This document shows positions 1-8,782 of a DNA stretch of 64,000 nt, one piece after another (the first letter of the stretch is position 1; every line of letters starts with the position of its first letter). The stretch is taken from NCBI GenBank assembly GCA_030692515.1, contig JAUXZS010000028.1, positions 1 through 64,000 of the forward strand, read 5' to 3'. Below the pieces are notes generated by a model. It saw only the letters and a program-made list of their open reading frames with translations, was not told the origin of the DNA and ran no database searches. Both the position numbers and the translations under genes were made by a program. The DNA comes from Bacteroidota bacterium (GTDB lineage: Bacteria > Bacteroidota > Bacteroidia > B-17B0 > Aurantibacillaceae).

Positions 1-1
1 C

Positions 2-766
2 GCTGTTGGAACAGGTTCTTGGACGGTTATTACCGGAACGGGAACTATTGCAAATCCAACACTAGCAACATCAAATATTACAGCGGTTGGTTTGGGCAAC
101 AATATTTTTCAATGGACAATATCCAATGCTCCTTGTCCAGCATCCACATCAACAATGTCGATTTTTGTTGACCAATTACCAACTACTTCAATTGCCGGCC
201 CTAGTCAAACCTTATGCGCCAGTAATCCAACAACAACATTAAATGGTAATATACCAACCGTTGGAACGGGCTCTTGGACAGTTTTAAGTGGAACAGCTTC
301 AATTTCTAGTCCAACACTGGCAACTTCAAATATTACAGGAATTAGCACAGGAACAACAATTTTACAGTGGAGTATTTCTAATGGAACATGTGCGGTATCT
401 ACATCAACTATGTTTATTCAAGTTGACGCACTTCCAACAACTGCGTTGGCTGGTTCAAATCAAACCTTATGTGCTAGTAATCCCACAACAAATTTAAATG
501 GAAATGTACCAACCGTTGGAACTGGTTTGTGGACAGTATTAAGTGGAACAGCTTCAATTTCTAGTCCAACACTGGCAACTTCAAATATTACAGGAATTAG
601 CACTGGAACAACACAATTACAATGGACTATTTCTAATGGAACTTGTGCAGTTTCTAGTTCTAGTATGGTTATTGAAGTTGATGAAATTCCAACTCTTGCT
701 AACGCGGGAATTAACCAAACAATATGCGCATCAACTTTTACTTTAGCCGGTAATTTACCATTAAAT
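2..766 (+). repeat. In-frame tandem repeat, 255-bp period (85 residues), about three units
   Basis: Units begin at about 2, 257 and 512 with the same G-T-V/A-G-T-G sequence. Units two and three share a perfect 65-base identity (284-348 against 539-603), while the third unit drifts after about 650. The period is an exact multiple of three, so copy-number change keeps the frame. More copies may lie upstream of the window. Confidence 0.9.
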
Positions 767-1699
767 GGTAATGGTTTTTGGACCGTTTTATCAGGCCCTG
801 GGGCTTTGGTAAATCCTAATTTAAATAATTCCTTAGTTAATAATTTAAATGTTGGTATAAATTCTTTTATTTGGACTATATCCAATGGTATCTGCCTACC
901 AAGCCTAGATACTGTTGATGTTTTTGTAGCTAATTTTCCTGACGTTGCGGTTACAATTTCTGATTTTGAAATTTGTGAAACCGATACGATTAATATAAGT
1001 GCTAATAGTCCAATTAATGGTAGCGGCAGTTGGTCAGTAATTCAAGGCGGGGGCAATATAAATAATAACCTCGCAAATACAACTTTTGTCACATCATTTG
1101 TTTTTGGCGATAATATTTTTAGATGGGTTATTACTAACAGTGTTTGTCCGGTTACATTTGATGATTTAAAAATAACTGTATATCAAAAACCGAGCATAGC
1201 AGATGCAGGAATGGATCAACTAGTTTTTTCTGATAAAGCCTCGCTTAATGCAGTTAGCCCTGCAATAGGTATTGGTAAATGGAGTAGCGTTAATACAAAT
1301 TTAATTTTTGGAGATATTAATGCTTTCAATTCTGATATATCTAACCTCGAAAATGGAATTAACACGGTTATTTGGGAAACAACTAACGGTGTTTGCCCTG
1401 TTAGCAGTGATTTTGCTATTATAACAAGAGATAATGTTGTTATTCCAAGCGGATTTAGCCCTAATGGAGATAATATAAATGATTATTTTTTCATTAAGGG
1501 AATTGAGAGTTTAGGCTTGGTACAATTAACTGTTTTTAATAGGTGGGGAAATATTGTATATGAAAATAGAGAATACAAAAATAATTGGAATGGTATGAGT
1601 GTGGATGCTAACGAATTAAGTGATGATACTTATTATTTTGTATTAAAATCTGAATTTGAAAAGGAAATTAAAGGGTACGTATTTATAAAAAGAAAATAA
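2..1699 (+). CDS. T9SS type B (gliding-motility-associated C-terminal) repeat surface protein, 5' partial
   Basis: The reading frame is open from base 2 of the window, so the N-terminus and signal peptide lie outside. What remains is a series of about 85-residue Ig/PKD-like repeats built around a G-S-W-T-V-x-S-G strand and an N-x-F-x-W-x-I-S-N-G-x-C strand. The last ~90 residues start with the IPSGFSPNGD motif and end in KGYVFIKRK, which is the type B sorting domain (CHU_C / gliding motility C-terminal family). Proteins of this kind are exported by the T9SS and held at the surface, often as adhesins or filaments; the adhesin role here is inference. The stop codon directly abuts the TTG start of the PorP/SprF gene, and type B cargo is typically paired with such a partner. 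The ATG at base 92 lies inside a repeat and is not a true start. Confidence 0.9.
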   Translation, partial: AVGTGSWTVITGTGTIANPTLATSNITAVGLGNNIFQWTISNAPCPASTSTMSIFVDQLPTTSIAGPSQTLCASNPTTTLNGNIPTVGTGSWTVLSGTASISSPTLATSNITGISTGTTILQWSISNGTCAVSTSTMFIQVDALPTTALAGSNQTLCASNPTTNLNGNVPTVGTGLWTVLSGTASISSPTLATSNITGISTGTTQLQWTISNGTCAVSSSSMVIEVDEIPTLANAGINQTICASTFTLAGNLPLNGNGFWTVLSGPGALVNPNLNNSLVNNLNVGINSFIWTISNGICLPSLDTVDVFVANFPDVAVTISDFEICETDTINISANSPINGSGSWSVIQGGGNINNNLANTTFVTSFVFGDNIFRWVITNSVCPVTFDDLKITVYQKPSIADAGMDQLVFSDKASLNAVSPAIGIGKWSSVNTNLIFGDINAFNSDISNLENGINTVIWETTNGVCPVSSDFAIITRDNVVIPSGFSPNGDNINDYFFIKGIESLGLVQLTVFNRWGNIVYENREYKNNWNGMSVDANELSDDTYYFVLKSEFEKEIKGYVFIKRK

Positions 1700-2602
1700 T
1701 TGAAATTTATATTTAAAATATTTTTAATAGTCTTATTTTTTCTGTCAAAACAGATTTTTGCACAGCATGAATCTGGTTACTCTCAATATATGTTTAATGG
1801 ATTAATTATTAATCCAGCTTATTGTGGAAGTAGCGGTGTTTTAGATGCTACAATTTCTTACAAAAATCAATGGACAGGTTTTGGTGTGGCTCCTAAAACA
1901 TTAGTGTTAGGTTTAAATAGCCCCTTAAAAAACGAATCCTCCAATGTGGGAATTTTATTATTAAACGATCAATTTGCTATTACTAATAAAAATAGAGTTT
2001 TAGGTTCTTATGCCTATCGAATAAAATTAAACGATAAAATTAATTTACGTTTTGGAATTCAGGCCGGCTTTGAATCTATTAGAAATAATTATAATCAACT
2101 TACAATTATTGAGTCGGGAGATGCTAGTTTTTCTGCATCCAAACAAACCTCTACAAGTTTTATAACCGGAACAGGAGTTTACATACATTCCGAAAAATGG
2201 TTTTCGGGGATTTCTTTACCTGTATTATATTCAACTGTTATCAACGGAAATACAATGTATAAACCCTTATTAATTTATGGAGGAATTAAAAATAAAATCA
2301 ATGATGATTTTTCAATTCAGCCATCTTTACTAATTAAATATATAAAAAACTCGCCACCACAATTAGATATTAATGTTTTGCTTTTATATCAAAATAAATA
2401 TGGGGCTGGCCTATCTTATAGAACCAGTAAAACCATTGTTGGTAATTTATTTTATCAGATAAATCAACAATTTTATGTTGGTTACGCCGTAGATATTAAT
2501 ACAGGTAAATTATCAGGTTTAGCAAGTACTTCACATGAGATTATATTAAAATATCAATTTGGATATTTAAAAAATCTTCAAAACCCTAAAACATTTTACT
2601 AA
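1700..2602 (+). CDS. PorP/SprF family type IX secretion outer-membrane protein
   Basis: A 300-residue protein with a signal peptide (about residues 1-21, ending FLSKQIFA-Q) followed by the family hallmark Q-Y-M-F-N-G-L-x-I-N-P-A-Y-C-G-S near residue 30, then alternating strands of a beta-barrel. Members of PorP/SprF are outer-membrane partners needed for secretion or attachment of specific T9SS type B cargo. The start is TTG immediately after the stop of the upstream gene; no in-frame ATG would keep the signal peptide. The gene sits between a type B surface protein and a PD40/OmpA-like protein, a common arrangement in Bacteroidota, and the next gene starts at the following base. The cargo is presumably the upstream protein (inference). 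Confidence 0.9.
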   Translation: MKFIFKIFLIVLFFLSKQIFAQHESGYSQYMFNGLIINPAYCGSSGVLDATISYKNQWTGFGVAPKTLVLGLNSPLKNESSNVGILLLNDQFAITNKNRVLGSYAYRIKLNDKINLRFGIQAGFESIRNNYNQLTIIESGDASFSASKQTSTSFITGTGVYIHSEKWFSGISLPVLYSTVINGNTMYKPLLIYGGIKNKINDDFSIQPSLLIKYIKNSPPQLDINVLLLYQNKYGAGLSYRTSKTIVGNLFYQINQQFYVGYAVDINTGKLSGLASTSHEIILKYQFGYLKNLQNPKTFY

Positions 2603-4660
2603 ATGCAAAGGTATTTGATAGTTTATATTTTTATTTTGTTTTTTTTAGGAACAAAAGTTTTTTCTCAGTTATCTGAAAATCTTTTTATTGTTAAGAAATT
2701 ACCTTTAAATACAAAAAACGATGAATTTTCATTCAATATTATTGGCGATAAAATTTACTATTTAACAAATGAACAAGTTGAAATAGGAATTAGGAATTTT
2801 GATAAAGAATCAGGTAAATCGTTATTTAGAATTGTATCAAAAAATTTAACTAATGGAAATAATGAAAAACCTAAACAATTATTTCCCGAATTTTTAAAAA
2901 ATGTTCATGAAGGTCCATTTTACATTAATAAATCACAAAATACTGTTTGGTATACAGTTAATGATTCTAAAAAAATAAATGAAAACAAAAAAAGCATTAC
3001 AATTAAAAAAGTAGAACTTGAGAATTCTAAATGGATTCAAAAACCTTGGCAATTCGCCGATACATTAAAAGGGCCAATTGGGCATCCTTATTTATATGAT
3101 AATGAAACAAAAATAATTTTTTCAGCTGAAATTAAAGGGTTATCTTACGGAGGAATGGATTTGTATAAAATGGAATTAATAAATAATCTGTGGGTTAATT
3201 TATCCAATTTAGGACCAATGGTAAATACTGCTGGTAATGAGGCCTTTCCTTATATTGATTCATTAAATAAACTTTATTACTCCACTAATGGTAAAGATTC
3301 TAATAAAAAGGATTATGATATTTATGGGATTGATTTAAATGCACTAAATGTTCCGTCGATTAAATTCTCATATCCTATTAATTCAGATTTTAATGAAAAT
3401 GGTTTCTCATGGAATTCGAAAACAAATTCAGGTTATTTTTCGTCAGATAGATCTGGGAACGATGATATTTATTCTGCTACGCTTCAGTGGCCTAAAACCA
3501 AAAATTGCGATACTTCGTGTTTAAGTAAAAATTGCTATGAATTTTACGAACAATCAAGTGCTGGTTTAGATGATACAACCCAAATGGGTTATCAATGGGA
3601 TTTTGGTGATGGATTTAAAGAAAGAGGTTTAAATGTTACTCATTGTTATCAAAATGAAGGAGTATATGATGTTGCTTTAAATATTATTGATAAAACTACT
3701 GGAGTTTTGTTTTTTAATCAAATTAATTATGCTTTGGAGGTATTAGATTCATTTCCAGTTAGAAACGTGATAAGTGATAATAAATTTAATTGGAGTAAGA
3801 AATATTTTGTTGATTCAGTAAAAACTGCCTATTTGGAAATTGATGGAATTCCTTTTTATTCTGGCATAGATACTAGTATTACTATTATTCCAAATTGGAA
3901 TTCAATAAAAGAAATTTATACAGTATATATTAATAATAAACTTGATACAGTTTCAAGAATAAATAATAATATTAATTTTAAGAAGTGTATTAAACCTGAT
4001 TTTGATACACTTTTTAGGGTTGTTAAAAATCCGGAAATAAGTTATAGAATACATTTAGGCTCTTCCAAATTGTTATATGACAATGTTGGAAATAATTTAG
4101 CATTGAATGACACAATAACCTTTGTAAATGATAGTATCGGACTTATTCACTATTATCTTGGTAATTACGACGATATAGATAGTGCACTTGCCCCAATAAA
4201 AAACATTAGAGATTTAGGTTTTAAAGATGTTACATTGATTGCGTTTGAAAAAAATAAAATAATTAACGGTCAAAAATTACTTGGAAGATTGGAAGATTAT
4301 TTTCACCAAAGTGGTTATAAGCTGTACTACTCTTTATTTTATGATTTTGGAAGTTTTTTAATTAAAAAACAAGATAAATTTAAATTAGATAGTTTGATTG
4401 TTAATGAAAAAAGGCAAAATAATTATAAATTTATAATTACCTCGTTTACTGACCCCTCTGGTTCTAGCGAAATAAATGAACAGTTAGTTCAAAAAAGAAC
4501 TAAATCAGTTGAGAATTTTTTAATCTCTCATCAGATTAAGAAGAAAAATATTCTTCCTAAAAAAATAAAATTTGAAGGTGATGAAATTTCAGAATTAATG
4601 AATTTAAACGATTCAAAAGTTTTAAGACGAACCGATATTTATATAGCATATGAAAAATAA
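2603..4660 (+). CDS. Secreted PD40 / PKD / OmpA-like C-terminal domain protein
   Basis: 685 residues with a signal peptide (about 1-21). Residues ~150-300 hold PD40/WD40-like beta-propeller blades (GGMDLYK, SDRSGNDDIYS), ~310-385 a PKD domain (YQWDFGDGF), and the last ~100 residues resemble the OmpA peptidoglycan-binding fold, with an Asp in TDPSGS (~616) and an Arg in the following helix (VQKRTKSV). The protein could tie the PorP-type barrel to the cell wall, as the related PorE/SprE-like proteins do; that role is inferred. No TPR segment is seen. It starts one base after the porP-like stop and its last codons overlap the next gene by 11 bases, so translation is probably coupled. Confidence 0.8.
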   Translation: MQRYLIVYIFILFFLGTKVFSQLSENLFIVKKLPLNTKNDEFSFNIIGDKIYYLTNEQVEIGIRNFDKESGKSLFRIVSKNLTNGNNEKPKQLFPEFLKNVHEGPFYINKSQNTVWYTVNDSKKINENKKSITIKKVELENSKWIQKPWQFADTLKGPIGHPYLYDNETKIIFSAEIKGLSYGGMDLYKMELINNLWVNLSNLGPMVNTAGNEAFPYIDSLNKLYYSTNGKDSNKKDYDIYGIDLNALNVPSIKFSYPINSDFNENGFSWNSKTNSGYFSSDRSGNDDIYSATLQWPKTKNCDTSCLSKNCYEFYEQSSAGLDDTTQMGYQWDFGDGFKERGLNVTHCYQNEGVYDVALNIIDKTTGVLFFNQINYALEVLDSFPVRNVISDNKFNWSKKYFVDSVKTAYLEIDGIPFYSGIDTSITIIPNWNSIKEIYTVYINNKLDTVSRINNNINFKKCIKPDFDTLFRVVKNPEISYRIHLGSSKLLYDNVGNNLALNDTITFVNDSIGLIHYYLGNYDDIDSALAPIKNIRDLGFKDVTLIAFEKNKIINGQKLLGRLEDYFHQSGYKLYYSLFYDFGSFLIKKQDKFKLDSLIVNEKRQNNYKFIITSFTDPSGSSEINEQLVQKRTKSVENFLISHQIKKKNILPKKIKFEGDEISELMNLNDSKVLRRTDIYIAYEK

Positions 4661-5612
4661 ATTATTTTATTGTTTAATTTTTTTCTTTGGCTTAATTGAT
4701 TTTTGTAAATCTCAACCTGTACCTTCACCTCAAGAAAATATTCCTTTTTTGGTTACGTTTAGTAAGGACGCTGATAAGGCATGGGGCGACGATGACTTTG
4801 TACAAACTTTTTTTGTTAGTATTCCAAAAGAAAGAACCGAATCATTTTACATTAGAGTTTTTGACCCAGAAGTTGGAGGGAAATATGATGAAAGTAAAAC
4901 TGGGTTTAATAGCAGAACAAAATTTTCAGTTTATGGAGGTAAGCTTTGTTTTACAGATAAAGATGCTATTAAGACAGAGCCAACAGGTAACTACAAAAGC
5001 GGCATATTATTAAAAACTAAAACATTTGGTAGCGACCTAGATACAGATGATAAGTGGTATACCTTTGGCCCCTTTAATCCTGCCGAAGGTGAGTTAGTCC
5101 CAGAATTAGGTGGTTTGATATTTAAAATTATTATTGAAGGAATGGAAGGTAACGATGGTAATTTATATAAATTATTTGTTTCATCCCAATCAACTGATAA
5201 TTTAAAAGTCGAAGGGGCAAATTCTTTTACCTACGAATATACCTTTAGAACACATGATAAAGTTGGCTCAGTATCTCATATTTATCCTTTTATAACATCT
5301 GACGTTATTTCAATAAAAATTAATAGTTTTGATTTTGATGATGATGGAAAAATAAGAATAGTGTCAGCAAGTAAAAAAGGCGAAATGGTAAAAACATCTT
5401 ATGATAATAATTGGACTGTAAGCGAACATAAAATTGATAAGGAGGAAATTAATACATCAATAGATGTTCAATTTATTAAAACAGTGAGTAAAATTAATAA
5501 TAACGTGGTAGTTTATATAACCAACCAATATGGTACCGCTATTCCTTTTTTTACTGCACCAATTGGTGGTATTCCCTCGTATAAATATAAAATGATGATT
5601 AAAAAGAAATGA
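4650..5612 (+). CDS. Unrecognised secreted protein in the T9SS/SpoIIE cluster
   Basis: 320 residues, beginning with a signal peptide (KLFYCLIFFFGLIDFCKS-Q). The rest is soluble and acidic, with no transmembrane segment, no recognisable catalytic motif and only three cysteines. Its strand-rich appearance (repeated hydrophobic/charged alternation, FDFDDDGK near residue 230) suggests one or two beta-sandwich domains, and the FDFDDDGK stretch looks calcium-binding-like, but no family is recognised. The start overlaps the upstream gene by 11 bases and the end overlaps the downstream phosphatase gene by 4 bases, so it is almost certainly part of the same transcription unit. A periplasmic or outer-membrane accessory role is inferred from context only. 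Confidence 0.75.
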   Translation: MKNKLFYCLIFFFGLIDFCKSQPVPSPQENIPFLVTFSKDADKAWGDDDFVQTFFVSIPKERTESFYIRVFDPEVGGKYDESKTGFNSRTKFSVYGGKLCFTDKDAIKTEPTGNYKSGILLKTKTFGSDLDTDDKWYTFGPFNPAEGELVPELGGLIFKIIIEGMEGNDGNLYKLFVSSQSTDNLKVEGANSFTYEYTFRTHDKVGSVSHIYPFITSDVISIKINSFDFDDDGKIRIVSASKKGEMVKTSYDNNWTVSEHKIDKEEINTSIDVQFIKTVSKINNNVVVYITNQYGTAIPFFTAPIGGIPSYKYKMMIKKK

Positions 5613-8600
5613 GATTTATTTTAATATTTTTTTTGGGATTTTCTATTACTTCTTTTGCTCAAGTTTTTTCGTTTAAAACTTTTGTCGAAAACGAAGGTGT
5701 TTCACAAACTTATGTTTATAAAATTAATCAAGATTATAAAGGCTTCCTATACTTAGGTACCGGTAAAGGATTATTTACTTTTGGTGGAAAAAAGTTTAAA
5801 AATCTGTCGACGGAAGATGGGTTGTCAAGTAATTTTATTACCACTATTTATAAAGATGATGACAAATCAATGTGGTTAGGTCATTATGAGGGAGGAGTAA
5901 GTCAAATTTTACCTAGCGGTGAAATTATTAAAATCGATACTAAGGGTAAAGCTGTAGCTACAATAACTCAAATACTTAAAATTTCTCCAGATGTTTATTT
6001 ATTTCTCAAACGCAATAATGGGCTATCGACCTATAATAAAAAAAGTAAGAAATTTGAAGATCTTAATAATGAAACTTTTTCTGAAATTCTTGATATACAA
6101 CTAGAAGGTGATAAGTGTTTGTTTTTAAAACAGAACAGTTTAGAGGAAATTAGCGTAAGCGACTTTCTAAGTAAAAAATACGATACAAAATTAAAAATTA
6201 AATTTAAAGACGCTTGTTTGGCCAGATTTAATATTAGTCGGAATTTACTACTTATTTCAGACAATTATTATGGCTTACTGGTTTATAACAACAACACTAA
6301 TTTTACCCCAGTTGATACTTTTAAAATAAATAAGTCTGCTACGTCTGAATACACGGATATTATTTCGGATAATAATAATAATATTTATATCTCAACCTCA
6401 GAAAATGGATATTTTAAATTAAATATAGATTCGAGGGTTTTTAAAAATTATACTACTAAAAATGGACTAAAATCAAATGCTATTCAGTCCTTATTTGTAG
6501 ATAGGGAAAATAATTTATGGGTGGGATTCTACGGGAAAGGAGTTCAATTATTATCAAATGAATTATACAGCTATTATTTATTGAAAGATGAAAATGAATT
6601 GGAATTATCTATCAATTCGATTGCTATTATAAATAATAGAATACTTCTTGCTACAAATAAAGGGCTTGGATATTTAGAGAATAATAAAATCTCATTTGTA
6701 AAAAGCAATCAACTAAAAGCTAATATTAAAAGTCTTTTAGTAATTAATGATCACATCTACTTCTCAACCTTAGATGGACAGCTTTTTAAAACAGATTCAT
6801 TATTTAGAAAAATTGAAAGGATTAATTATCAAAACTCAAAAGAAGAAATGTATCTAAACACTATGGTGAAAAAAGATAATTCACTTTTTATTTGCACAAC
6901 TAGTGGGCTTTTTATTTATAACACTAAAACTAATAGTACTGAATTGTTGAATAATGATAATGGTCTTTTACATAATAATATTAAATACGCATTTTCAGAT
7001 TCAAAAGAAAGACTTTGGATTTGTTCTGCAGGTTCAGTTTTGTATTATTTGGACAAGAATAAAAATCTCAAAAGATTTGATTCAATTCCAAATTTGAAGG
7101 AATTTAATATAAATTCTATTTGTGAAGATGATTTGAATAATATTTGGATATCAACTATTGGGGATGGTGTTTTTCAGTTCAACGGAAAAAAATTTACTAA
7201 TTACAATTTATTTGACGGTTTGTTTTCAAGATATTGTTATGGAATAGTAGGCGATCGTAATAATGGAATTTGGGTCACTCACAATAATGGACTTTCCTAT
7301 AAAAATGCAAATAAGAAAAACTTTAATCATATTGGTGAACAAAATGAATTAATCCCTAATAATTTTATTGAAAATGCAATTACTAATAATAAAGTTAATA
7401 ACAGTATTTATTTCGGAACTACTTCAGGTTTAGTTTTAATTAACGCTTCCAAGCAAAAATATAATTACGTTGAGCCAAAATTAAATATATTATCTATTAG
7501 CTTAAATGGAAAAAGTATTAATCCTAATCTTAAAGACACGATACTTCCATATGGTTCGTATGATTTAACTTTTAATTTTATAGGTACCTGCCTTACAGAA
7601 ACTGAAAAGGTTCAATATAAATTTATGCTGGAAGGTTTACAAGATAAATTTATTTATTCTGCTTTTGATGTTGATAAATCTGAATATCATAAATTACAAG
7701 ATGGCGAATATAAATTTATTTTATATGCCGCAAATAATGATGATTTATGGAATAATAAACCATTAGAAGTAAAATTTATTATTGATAAACCTTTTTGGAA
7801 AAAACCATGGCTTTATCTGTTTGGTTTTATTTTTCTATCTATAGTTATTTATATTATAATAAAAGCAAGAACCAAAATCTTAATTCAACAGAAATTAGAA
7901 CTAGAATCCGTTATTATAGAAAAAACCGATGAAATAAGAAGAGAAAAAGAAATTATTGAGGAATTATTTAAAGATTTAGAACATAGAAATAAAGATATTA
8001 GAGATAGCATTAATTATGCAGAGAGAATTCAGCGTTCTTTACTTGCAAGTAAACAATTATTATCAAGTAATTTAAAAGAGTATTTTGTATTTTTTCAACC
8101 TAAAGATGTTGTAAGTGGTGATTTTTATTGGGCAACAAAACTTAAAAATGATAATTTTGTTTTAGTTACTGCCGATAGTACTGGTCATGGTGTGCCAGGT
8201 GCAATTATGAGTATTTTAAATATTGCATGTTTAAAAGAAGCTGTAACTAAAGGTATTGAAAGCCCGGATTTGATATTAAATGAAACAAGAGACCTAATTA
8301 TAGAAAATCTAAAAAATGATGGCACTGAAGAAGGAGGTAAAGATGGAATGGATTGTAGTCTATTGAGTTTTGATTTTAAAAATGGTAAATTATATTGTGC
8401 CCTTGCTAATAATCCAGTTTGGATAATTAGGGATAATACTATAATTGAAATTAAGTACGATGCAATGGCTATTGGTAGAGGAGAAAGAGATGATGAGCCA
8501 TTTACGTTAAAAACTATCGAAATTTTTAAAGATGATGTTATATATACTGTTACTGATGGTTTCCAAGATCAATTTGGTGGTCCTCGTGGAAGAAAGTTTT

Positions 8601-8746
8601 TATCTAGACCGCTAAAAGAATTATTATTATCAATACATATGATTCCAATGGAACTTCAAAGAAATAAACTAAACGAAATTTTTGATGCTTGGAAAGGGGA
8701 TTTGGATCAGATTGATGATGTTTGCATAGTTGGTATTAGAGTTTAA
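5609..8746 (+). CDS. Propeller / Y_Y_Y sensor with cytoplasmic SpoIIE-type PP2C phosphatase
   Basis: 1045 residues. A signal peptide (1-18) leads into about twelve two-component-regulator propeller blades (repeated NIWISTIGDGV-type strands, ~25-620), a Y_Y_Y domain (~625-730), one membrane helix (~734-755), a coiled-coil linker with a YAERIQRSLL motif (~805), and a PP2C SpoIIE domain (~825-1045). Metal-binding positions look intact: D856 in ADSTGHGVPGA, the D of GMDCSLL, TDGFQDQFGG and DQIDDVCIVG. It should dephosphorylate a serine/threonine phosphoprotein, such as an anti-sigma antagonist, in response to an envelope ligand; substrate and ligand are unknown. It overlaps the upstream secreted protein by 4 bases, tying signalling to the T9SS block. 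Confidence 0.9.
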   Translation: MRFILIFFLGFSITSFAQVFSFKTFVENEGVSQTYVYKINQDYKGFLYLGTGKGLFTFGGKKFKNLSTEDGLSSNFITTIYKDDDKSMWLGHYEGGVSQILPSGEIIKIDTKGKAVATITQILKISPDVYLFLKRNNGLSTYNKKSKKFEDLNNETFSEILDIQLEGDKCLFLKQNSLEEISVSDFLSKKYDTKLKIKFKDACLARFNISRNLLLISDNYYGLLVYNNNTNFTPVDTFKINKSATSEYTDIISDNNNNIYISTSENGYFKLNIDSRVFKNYTTKNGLKSNAIQSLFVDRENNLWVGFYGKGVQLLSNELYSYYLLKDENELELSINSIAIINNRILLATNKGLGYLENNKISFVKSNQLKANIKSLLVINDHIYFSTLDGQLFKTDSLFRKIERINYQNSKEEMYLNTMVKKDNSLFICTTSGLFIYNTKTNSTELLNNDNGLLHNNIKYAFSDSKERLWICSAGSVLYYLDKNKNLKRFDSIPNLKEFNINSICEDDLNNIWISTIGDGVFQFNGKKFTNYNLFDGLFSRYCYGIVGDRNNGIWVTHNNGLSYKNANKKNFNHIGEQNELIPNNFIENAITNNKVNNSIYFGTTSGLVLINASKQKYNYVEPKLNILSISLNGKSINPNLKDTILPYGSYDLTFNFIGTCLTETEKVQYKFMLEGLQDKFIYSAFDVDKSEYHKLQDGEYKFILYAANNDDLWNNKPLEVKFIIDKPFWKKPWLYLFGFIFLSIVIYIIIKARTKILIQQKLELESVIIEKTDEIRREKEIIEELFKDLEHRNKDIRDSINYAERIQRSLLASKQLLSSNLKEYFVFFQPKDVVSGDFYWATKLKNDNFVLVTADSTGHGVPGAIMSILNIACLKEAVTKGIESPDLILNETRDLIIENLKNDGTEEGGKDGMDCSLLSFDFKNGKLYCALANNPVWIIRDNTIIEIKYDAMAIGRGERDDEPFTLKTIEIFKDDVIYTVTDGFQDQFGGPRGRKFLSRPLKELLLSIHMIPMELQRNKLNEIFDAWKGDLDQIDDVCIVGIRV

Positions 8747-8782
8747 AGAATATCGAAAGTTTGATAAGAATAAAATTTATTT

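Noticed and set aside
460-885. Open frame on the minus strand opposite the T9SS repeat protein
   Set aside because: It lies antisense to clear repeat domains with intact sorting signature; long antisense frames are expected in this low-stop repeat sequence.
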